Assembly: GCA_035529155.1 (NCBI GenBank)
Contig: DATKXF010000158.1
Location: 1 to 10,861 of the forward strand
Length of the DNA stretch: 10,861 bases
Source of the DNA: JAAEEP01 sp035529155
Lineage (GTDB): Archaea > Thermoplasmatota > Thermoplasmata > Methanomassiliicoccales > JAAEEP01
Reading direction: 5' to 3'
A model generated the notes under the pieces. The model searched no databases. It saw only the letters and a program-made list of their open reading frames with translations, and had not been told where the DNA came from. Shown piece by piece: positions 6,151-10,861 of the stretch. Positions within the stretch are counted from its first letter, which is position 1, and the number at the start of each line of letters is the position of its first letter. Made by a program: the position numbers and the translations under genes.

Positions 6151-6270
6151 TCAGTTATTCCAGAAGATGAGTATGAATATCCAGCCCATTATGAGCATGA
6201 GGAAGGCTACGAGCTGCACTGCACGAATGATCAGCCCCCTCTTCCTCTCGGGATCCATATCTCGGAACAT
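6151..6270 (-). CDS. 39-aa single-pass membrane peptide at the end of the ATP synthase operon
   Basis: A reading frame of 39 codons plus TGA. The ATG shares its A with the TAA stop of the subunit D gene (TAATG), the same arrangement as the C/F junction of this operon. The peptide has a charged N-terminus (MFRDMDPERKRG) followed by one strongly hydrophobic stretch of about 23 residues (roughly 14-37, ending GWIFILIFWNN). By the positive-inside rule the N-terminus should be cytoplasmic. A GGAGG lies 13 bases upstream, rather far, so coupling from subunit D may drive initiation. No known A-type ATP synthase subunit of this size comes to mind; it may be an accessory or assembly peptide of the membrane sector. 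The tight junction and coherent topology argue for a real gene, but its short length means chance cannot be excluded without conservation data. Confidence 0.6.
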   Translation of the reverse strand: MFRDMDPERKRGLIIRAVQLVAFLMLIMGWIFILIFWNN

Positions 6271-6908
6271 TAATCGACCGAAGCCTCCGCCTTCTGCTTT
6301 ATGCGCTTCAGGCGGAAGATGTTTTCCCTCTCCATCTCCTCAAGGCGGAACTCAATGAATGCTTCCGCCTCCTGGAGATCGGGGATGACGCGGTACTCGA
6401 GAGCGTTCACCCTTCGCTTGGTCTTCTCTATCTCGTCGAGCAATCGCTTCATGGTGGTCTCCACCTCGGCCGCAAGAACGATGGTCTCCACAAGGTTCTC
6501 GAACGCGTCAGCGGCTTCGTCGATGAAGCTCGAGGTACCGATAACGCCGTACCCACGCTCGTCCACCTTGCTCCTGATGGAGGTGGTCTCGATCTCAGGA
6601 ACCACCAAGCCCATCACGTTCTTGCTCCGTAGCTTGATCTCGGGGTGCGACTTGAGGGCAAAGGCCGCAGACTGGACGGTGATGACGCCGTCGACTGCCT
6701 TGGCAACAGCGATCTTGTCCATCGCGATCTGGTAGTCGTCGACTACCTTCTGCCTTATCTCCTTTGCCTGCTCAAGGATCTTGAAGAACTCCAGGACAAG
6801 TCCGTCCCTCTTCATCTTGAGGATCTTGTGACCTGCCTGGGTGAGCTTGATCTTCTTCTTGATCTGAAGCAGCTCGGACCTGGTTGGTTTGACCTCCTTC
6901 TGGGCCAT
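6270..6908 (-). CDS. atpD: A-type ATP synthase subunit D (central stalk)
   Basis: Subunit D forms the long coiled-coil axle that rotates inside the A3B3 head and, with F and C, links it to the membrane rotor. The 212-residue protein is largely helical with the family's two coiled-coil ends: VKPTRSELLQIKKKIKLTQ near the N-terminus, and TTMKRLLDEIEKTKRRVNAL plus FRLEEMERENIFRLKRIK near the C-terminus. The middle contains a short non-helical part with IETTSIRSKVDERGYGVIGT. The start is placed at ATG 6908, one base after the subunit B stop (TAG-A-ATG); a GTG nine bases further upstream would overlap subunit B and is less likely. The stop overlaps the start of the 39-residue membrane peptide. Confidence 0.95.
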   Translation of the reverse strand: MAQKEVKPTRSELLQIKKKIKLTQAGHKILKMKRDGLVLEFFKILEQAKEIRQKVVDDYQIAMDKIAVAKAVDGVITVQSAAFALKSHPEIKLRSKNVMGLVVPEIETTSIRSKVDERGYGVIGTSSFIDEAADAFENLVETIVLAAEVETTMKRLLDEIEKTKRRVNALEYRVIPDLQEAEAFIEFRLEEMERENIFRLKRIKQKAEASVD

Positions 6909-6909
6909 T

Positions 6910-8295
6910 CTACTCACTCTTTCTGTACTTGGGGTGGAATTTCTCGATGTACTTCCTGTCGATACGGACCAGTTGTTCCTCGGGTAGCGTCGCCAGTATC
7001 TCCCACATCAGATCCAGGGTCGTCTCGATGTCCCTGTCCTCATCCGGTCCCTGCCTCACGATCTTCCTCTCGAACAGGTCGGCGAACTCCAGGAACTTCT
7101 GGTCCCTCTCGGAAAGGGAATCCTTTCCTACGATGGCCACCAGGCCCCTAAGATCACGGCCCTCCGCGTAAGCGGCATAGCACTGGTCCGAGACGGCCTT
7201 GTGGTCCTCACGGGTGTGACCGGGTCCGATACCGGCGTTCATGAGACGGGAGAGCGAAGCTCCCACATCGATTGGCGGGTAGATACCAGCGCGGTGTAAC
7301 TCTCTCGAGGCCACGATCTGCCCCTCCGTGATGTATCCCGACAGGTCTGCAATCGGATGGGTGATGTCATCACCGGGCATGGAAAGAATCGGGATCTGGG
7401 TAATGGATCCCTCCTTGCCTTTGATCCTGCCAGCACGCTCATACAGGGATGCGAGATCGGTGTACATGTAGCCTGGATATCCTCGCCTTCCGGGAACTTC
7501 CTCTCTGGCTGCCCCAATCTGTCTGAGCGCCTCGCAATAGTTGGTGATGTCGGTGAATATGACCAGCACCTGCATGTTCAGCTCGAATGCCAGGTACTCT
7601 GCGGTGGTCAGTGCAAGCCTGGGAGTGATCATCCTCTCGATGGCGGGGTCGTCAGCAAGATTGAGGAAGACAACGGCCCTCTGCAGAGCGCCCGTCTTCT
7701 CGAAGTCCTGCATGAAGTGCTGCGCCTCCTCATTGGTAATTCCCATGGCGGCAAAGACCACGGCGAACTCCTCTTGCTCTCCTAGCACCTTGGCCTGCCT
7801 GGCGATCTGGAGCGCGATGTCGTTGTGGGGAAGACCGCTTCCCGAGAATATGGGCAGCTTCTGTCCGCGGACAAGGGTGTTCATACCATCAATGGTACTG
7901 AGTCCGGTTTGGATGAACTCCTCCGGGTTGTCCCGGGCGAAGGGGTTGATCGCCGATCCCACGATGTCGAGTCGATCGTCGGGTACGATGGGCGGCCCCC
8001 CATCCATGGGCTCTCCAGATCCTGATAGGATCCTTCCCAGCATGTCCTTGGACACAGGCATCTTCATGGTCTCTCCAAGGAACTTGACCGCGGATTGCCT
8101 GTCAATTCCGGCGGTACCTTCGAAGATCTGGACCACGACTAAATCGTCAGAGGTGTCAAGAACCTGGCCACGCTTGATGCTTCCGTCGGGGAGCTGGACA
8201 GATGCTAGCTCTTGATATCCCACCGGCTCCGTCTTCTCCACGAAGACGAGAGGGCCGGAAATTTCTGTGATCGTCCTGTACTCTTTTGATATCAT
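6910..8295 (-). CDS. atpB: A-type ATP synthase subunit B (non-catalytic head subunit)
   Basis: Subunit B alternates with A in the A3B3 head and supplies the regulatory, non-catalytic nucleotide site. The 461-residue length is typical. The N-terminal beta barrel (about 1-75) is followed by the nucleotide-binding domain, with the degenerate P-loop FSGSGLPHND (150-159) that distinguishes B from the catalytic A subunit. Also present are FTDITNYCEALRQIGAAREE (247-266), PGRRGYPGYMYTDLASLYERAG (268-289) and SMPGDDITHPIADLSGYITEGQ (305-326), all strongly conserved in archaeal and V-type B subunits. The C-terminal helical domain ends at KYIEKFHPKYRKSE. The start codon overlaps the subunit A stop as ATGA, and the subunit D start follows one base after its TAG. 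Confidence 0.98.
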   Translation of the reverse strand: MISKEYRTITEISGPLVFVEKTEPVGYQELASVQLPDGSIKRGQVLDTSDDLVVVQIFEGTAGIDRQSAVKFLGETMKMPVSKDMLGRILSGSGEPMDGGPPIVPDDRLDIVGSAINPFARDNPEEFIQTGLSTIDGMNTLVRGQKLPIFSGSGLPHNDIALQIARQAKVLGEQEEFAVVFAAMGITNEEAQHFMQDFEKTGALQRAVVFLNLADDPAIERMITPRLALTTAEYLAFELNMQVLVIFTDITNYCEALRQIGAAREEVPGRRGYPGYMYTDLASLYERAGRIKGKEGSITQIPILSMPGDDITHPIADLSGYITEGQIVASRELHRAGIYPPIDVGASLSRLMNAGIGPGHTREDHKAVSDQCYAAYAEGRDLRGLVAIVGKDSLSERDQKFLEFADLFERKIVRQGPDEDRDIETTLDLMWEILATLPEEQLVRIDRKYIEKFHPKYRKSE

Positions 8296-10025
8296 GTGCT
8301 ACCCCCCAGCTCTTCGAATTGCTTGTCCATGTCCTTGATGGATTCCTTGAGCTCCTGGTCCACGTTCTCTTCATACTTTGACTTGGTAAGGCGGTACCTC
8401 ACAGGAAGAGCGATGATGGCGTCCACAGGCATATCTGCCTCCAGCGCCTTTATCGACATATCGTTGAACCGCTTGATGATCTTCAGCATCTCGTACTGCC
8501 TGGACAGCGGGGTGTATGTGTCAACGGGATGGAACGCGTTCTGCTGCAGGAAGATCTCCCGGATCATCCTGGCGATCTCCAGAATGAGCTTCTGCTCATC
8601 GGGCAGGGCGTCGGAACCCACGAGCTGAACGATCTCCTGAAGCTCCGCCTCTCTCTGCAGGACCTCCATCGTCCACCCCCTGAGCTCGGGGAAATCGTCC
8701 GCCACGTTCTCACGGAACCAGTTGTTGACGTTCCCTACATACAGTGAGTATGATGTCAGCCAGTTGATGGCAGGGAAGTGCCTTCTCTCGCGAAGCTTAG
8801 AGTCCAGGGCCCAGAAGACCTTTACGATCCTGAGGGTGTTCTGAGTGACCGGCTCGGAAAGATCACCTCCCGGAGGAGAAACGGCGCCCACCACGGAGAT
8901 CGAGCCGTTGTCGCCGGCAAGGGTCTTTACCCGCCCGGCACGCTCGTAAAACTCGGAAAGCCTCGCCGCGAGGTAAGCGGGATAACCCTCCTCACCAGGC
9001 ATCTCCTCAAGACGGGAGGAGATCTCCCTCATGGCCTCGGCCCATCTTGATGTGGAGTCGGCCATGAGCGACACGTCGAATCCCATGTCGCGGTAGTATT
9101 CTGCAATCGTGATGCCGGTGTACACGGAGGCCTCTCTCGCCGCCACAGGCATGTTGGATGTGTTGGCGATCAGGATGGTCCTCTCCATCAAGGGATCGCC
9201 GGTCCTGGGGTCCTCCAAATCCGGGAATGTGGTGAGAACCTCTGTCATCTCGTTCCCCCTCTCACCGCATCCGATGTAGACCACGATCTCGGCGTCACTC
9301 CACTTGGACAGTTGCTGCTGGATGACCGTCTTTCCGGTTCCAAATCCACCGGGGATGGCTCCGGTACCACCCTTGGTAAGTGGGAAAAGGGTGTCGAGGA
9401 TCCTTTGACCTGTGATGAGAGGGATGTCAGGCAGAAGTTTGTTGGCGAACGGTCTGGCCCTCCTCACGGGCCAGTATTGCATCATCTTGACCTCCTTGCC
9501 GCCAACGGTCGCCACAACATCATCGACGGTGAAGTCCCCTTCCTTGATATCGTCCACGGTCCCTGTCACTCCGTGCGGGACCATGATCCTGTGCTCGAAC
9601 TTGCTCTCGGGCACTATGCCTATGACCTGGCCTGGAACTGCCTTTTCACTCTTCTTGAGGATTGGGTCGAAGGTCCATTTCTTCTGGCGATCCAGACCTG
9701 GGGCGGTCACGCCCCTCTTGATGAAGTCTCCCATTTCCTTCAGCAGGTTTGGGAGAGGCCTCTGGATACCGTCATACACGCTACCCAGGAGTCCGGGCCC
9801 CAGCTCGGCAACCAGAGGCTGCCCAGTGTCCACGACCTCCTCCCCCGGTCTCAATCCGGAGGTGTCCTCGTAGACCTGGATGACCGTCTTGTCACCGACG
9901 ATCTTGATGACCTCACCCATCAGGCGCTCTCCACCCACATGTACCACGTCGTACATTCTGGGTGAAATTCCCTGGGCGGTCACCACCGGCCCGGCGATCC
10001 TATAAATCTTTCCCAATTTCGCCAT
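8292..10025 (-). CDS. atpA: A-type ATP synthase subunit A (catalytic head subunit)
   Basis: The catalytic subunit that makes or hydrolyses ATP at the A/B interfaces. From ATG 10025 it has 577 residues: N-terminal barrel (1-70), the A-specific non-homologous region (about 110-190), the nucleotide-binding core and the C-terminal helical domain. The P-loop is G226-G-F-G-T-G-K-T233, followed by the catalytic glutamate E255 in GCGERGNE, the arginine-bearing DSTSRWAEA (323-331) and PGEEGYPAYLAARLSEFYERAG (343-364). The P-loop differs from the common GPFGSGKT at two positions. No intein interrupts it, unlike some Thermoplasma and Pyrococcus homologues. The start is supported by GAGGG six bases upstream; an in-frame ATG at 10061 would add 12 residues overlapping subunit F and is unlikely. 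It overlaps subunit B by four bases. Confidence 0.98.
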   Translation of the reverse strand: MAKLGKIYRIAGPVVTAQGISPRMYDVVHVGGERLMGEVIKIVGDKTVIQVYEDTSGLRPGEEVVDTGQPLVAELGPGLLGSVYDGIQRPLPNLLKEMGDFIKRGVTAPGLDRQKKWTFDPILKKSEKAVPGQVIGIVPESKFEHRIMVPHGVTGTVDDIKEGDFTVDDVVATVGGKEVKMMQYWPVRRARPFANKLLPDIPLITGQRILDTLFPLTKGGTGAIPGGFGTGKTVIQQQLSKWSDAEIVVYIGCGERGNEMTEVLTTFPDLEDPRTGDPLMERTILIANTSNMPVAAREASVYTGITIAEYYRDMGFDVSLMADSTSRWAEAMREISSRLEEMPGEEGYPAYLAARLSEFYERAGRVKTLAGDNGSISVVGAVSPPGGDLSEPVTQNTLRIVKVFWALDSKLRERRHFPAINWLTSYSLYVGNVNNWFRENVADDFPELRGWTMEVLQREAELQEIVQLVGSDALPDEQKLILEIARMIREIFLQQNAFHPVDTYTPLSRQYEMLKIIKRFNDMSIKALEADMPVDAIIALPVRYRLTKSKYEENVDQELKESIKDMDKQFEELGGST

Positions 10026-10026
10026 T

Positions 10027-10332
10027 TCAATCCCTCTCGGTTTTATACAAATCAACGCCAATGGCTCTCTTGACCTTCTCCCGAAGGTCTCCTTCTTCTA
10101 CGCCCACCGGAACCACGACGGGCGCGATGCTCTCCATCGCCTTTAGCCTGGCACTGGAGCTAAGATATTCAAGATCCGATGATTCTATAGCCAATACACC
10201 TATGCTGGAATCATCGAGAAGTTCCAGCATTTTATTCTCATAGTCATCCGAACCCGCGGTATAGATGCGCTTCAGACCTGCAAGCCTGAAACCCAGCACG
10301 AATTCCTCATTTCCTAAGACCGCGATTTCCAT
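10027..10332 (-). CDS. atpF: A-type ATP synthase subunit F (central stalk)
   Basis: Subunit F binds subunit D in the central stalk and is thought to modulate ATP hydrolysis. The 101-residue protein has the family's CheY-like start (MEIAVLGNEEFVLGFRLAGL), a central strand IGVLAIESSDLEYL, and a strand-plus-helix end (APVVVPVGVEEGDLREKVKRAIG) that corresponds to the C-terminal helix contacting the head. Its length is normal for archaeal subunit F. It starts one base inside the subunit C stop (TAATG) and stops one base before the subunit A start (TGA-A-ATG), so it is translationally coupled on both sides. The order C-F-A-B agrees with typical archaeal operons. Confidence 0.95.
   Translation of the reverse strand: MEIAVLGNEEFVLGFRLAGLKRIYTAGSDDYENKMLELLDDSSIGVLAIESSDLEYLSSSARLKAMESIAPVVVPVGVEEGDLREKVKRAIGVDLYKTERD
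10032..10036 (-). promoter_or_regulatory. Ribosome binding site of subunit A inside the end of subunit F
   Basis: GAGGG on the minus strand, six bases before ATG 10025 and within the last codons of subunit F. It selects ATG 10025 over the in-frame ATG at 10061. Confidence 0.55.
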
Positions 10333-10861
10333 TATATCACCAATAGACTCCTGATGACCTCAGAATCCATACCGCTTTCCTTTCCGCGGGCTATGATTCT
10401 GATATTCTCAACCTCAATCTTCTTCCTGATCAAGTAATCCAGAACGGGAAGCACGGACAGCGGATAGAAGTGAGAGAACCTCTCCGATTGTCTCATGAGA
10501 TGCCTCTGCAACTCCCGCATAACCGTCGTCAGCGAGTTGCCTTTTTTGGCTTCCTCCAGGCCCTCGCTGATGTTTTCAAAGAAGCTGAACTTGTTGAACT
10601 CGTCAACCATTTGTTCGAAGGTATCTACTCCCGCCAGCCGATTCAGCTCATTAATGCTGAGCTCCACGCCCCCTTCGATGAAAAGGCCGCTCATCCTCTC
10701 AGCGGGGATCTTGGCCCGCTTCAATTTGAGGAGTGTGCGTACATTTGTTACATCGATCTCTTTCTTCATGAAGTTGAGGAACAGCTTTTTAGGCTTGCTG
10801 GTGGGCTTGATCCTCTCGAAAAGCCGGGTGTAGTAGACCTTATCCAGGAAATCCTCTATAG
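10332..10861 (-). CDS. atpC: A-type ATP synthase subunit C, C-terminal half (5' end outside window)
   Basis: Subunit C (eukaryotic d homologue) is the funnel-shaped socket joining the D/F stalk to the membrane rotor ring. The frame is open to the right edge, giving the last 175 residues; subunit C is usually about 350, so roughly half is missing. The visible part shows the repeated helical-bundle pattern: FLDKVYYTRLFERI, then NFMKKEIDVTNVRTLLKLKRAKI, and a second related unit near the C-terminus, YLIRKKIEVENIRIIARGKESG. The family is built from three similar bundles with such K-x-E-x-x-N-[IV]-R motifs. The internal ATG at 10769 is not the start. The TAA stop shares a base with the subunit F start. 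Subunits E, K, I and H are expected further right, beyond the window. Confidence 0.92.
   Translation of the reverse strand, partial: IEDFLDKVYYTRLFERIKPTSKPKKLFLNFMKKEIDVTNVRTLLKLKRAKIPAERMSGLFIEGGVELSINELNRLAGVDTFEQMVDEFNKFSFFENISEGLEEAKKGNSLTTVMRELQRHLMRQSERFSHFYPLSVLPVLDYLIRKKIEVENIRIIARGKESGMDSEVIRSLLVI

Noticed and set aside
6167..6358. Plus-strand 63-codon frame between DP1 and subunit D
   Set aside because: It runs antisense through the end of subunit D and the small membrane peptide, is serine/proline-rich and low in complexity, and has no ribosome binding site.
9320..9360. Possible intein in the P-loop of AtpA, as in some Thermoplasma and Pyrococcus species
   Set aside because: The P-loop and flanking sequence are continuous and the protein is of normal length (577 aa).
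9312..9965. Long plus-strand reading frame (217 codons) opposite subunit A, and similar ones opposite subunit B (7541-8215) and the protease and DP1 genes
   Set aside because: Their translations show no family motifs, are compositionally odd, and mirror strongly conserved genes on the other strand; they follow from codon bias in a moderately GC-rich genome.

Overview
The window looks like a piece of a euryarchaeal-type chromosome, most likely from the Thermoplasmatota or a relative; that placement is an inference from gene content, not a measured phylogeny. The archaeal markers are the small subunit of DNA polymerase D (DP1), an A-type ATP synthase operon in the order C-F-A-B-D, a UPF0201 protein, TATA-like elements just upstream of start codons (short or absent leaders), and the absence of bacterial-style promoters. 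Coding density is very high: no gap exceeds about 220 bases. I see no tRNA, rRNA, CRISPR array, insertion sequence or intein.

Left part (1-2056): the 3' end of a probable AAA/STAND-type ATPase (+), a corrinoid adenosyltransferase (-) divergent from a CYTH/CyaB-like triphosphate enzyme (+), and an 83-residue unrecognised protein (-) with a very strong Shine-Dalgarno sequence. Middle (2057-4693): a CPBP (CAAX-protease-like) membrane protease carrying a zinc ribbon at each end (+). It converges, with overlapping stop codons, on a translationally coupled pair (-): a UPF0201 RNA-binding-fold protein and an endonuclease-IV/xylose-isomerase-like TIM barrel. A 209-base intergenic region holds back-to-back promoters and a small inverted repeat.

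Right part (4694-10861): a complete DP1 gene (+), then, converging on it, the distal part of the A-type ATP synthase operon (-), transcribed from the right edge: subunit C (partial), F, A, B, D. Every junction in the operon is an overlap or a one-base gap, so translation is probably coupled along the message. Directly after subunit D, sharing one base with its stop codon, is a 39-codon reading frame for a single-pass membrane peptide. It is easy to miss because of its size and is the most interesting candidate for an undescribed component here.

The window is mostly housekeeping: energy conservation, replication and cofactor metabolism. The points that stand out are the 39-residue membrane peptide at the end of the ATP synthase operon, the altered P-loop of subunit A (GGFGTGKT rather than GPFGSGKT), the double zinc-ribbon protease, and the pairing of a triphosphate-releasing adenosyltransferase with a triphosphate-tunnel enzyme.
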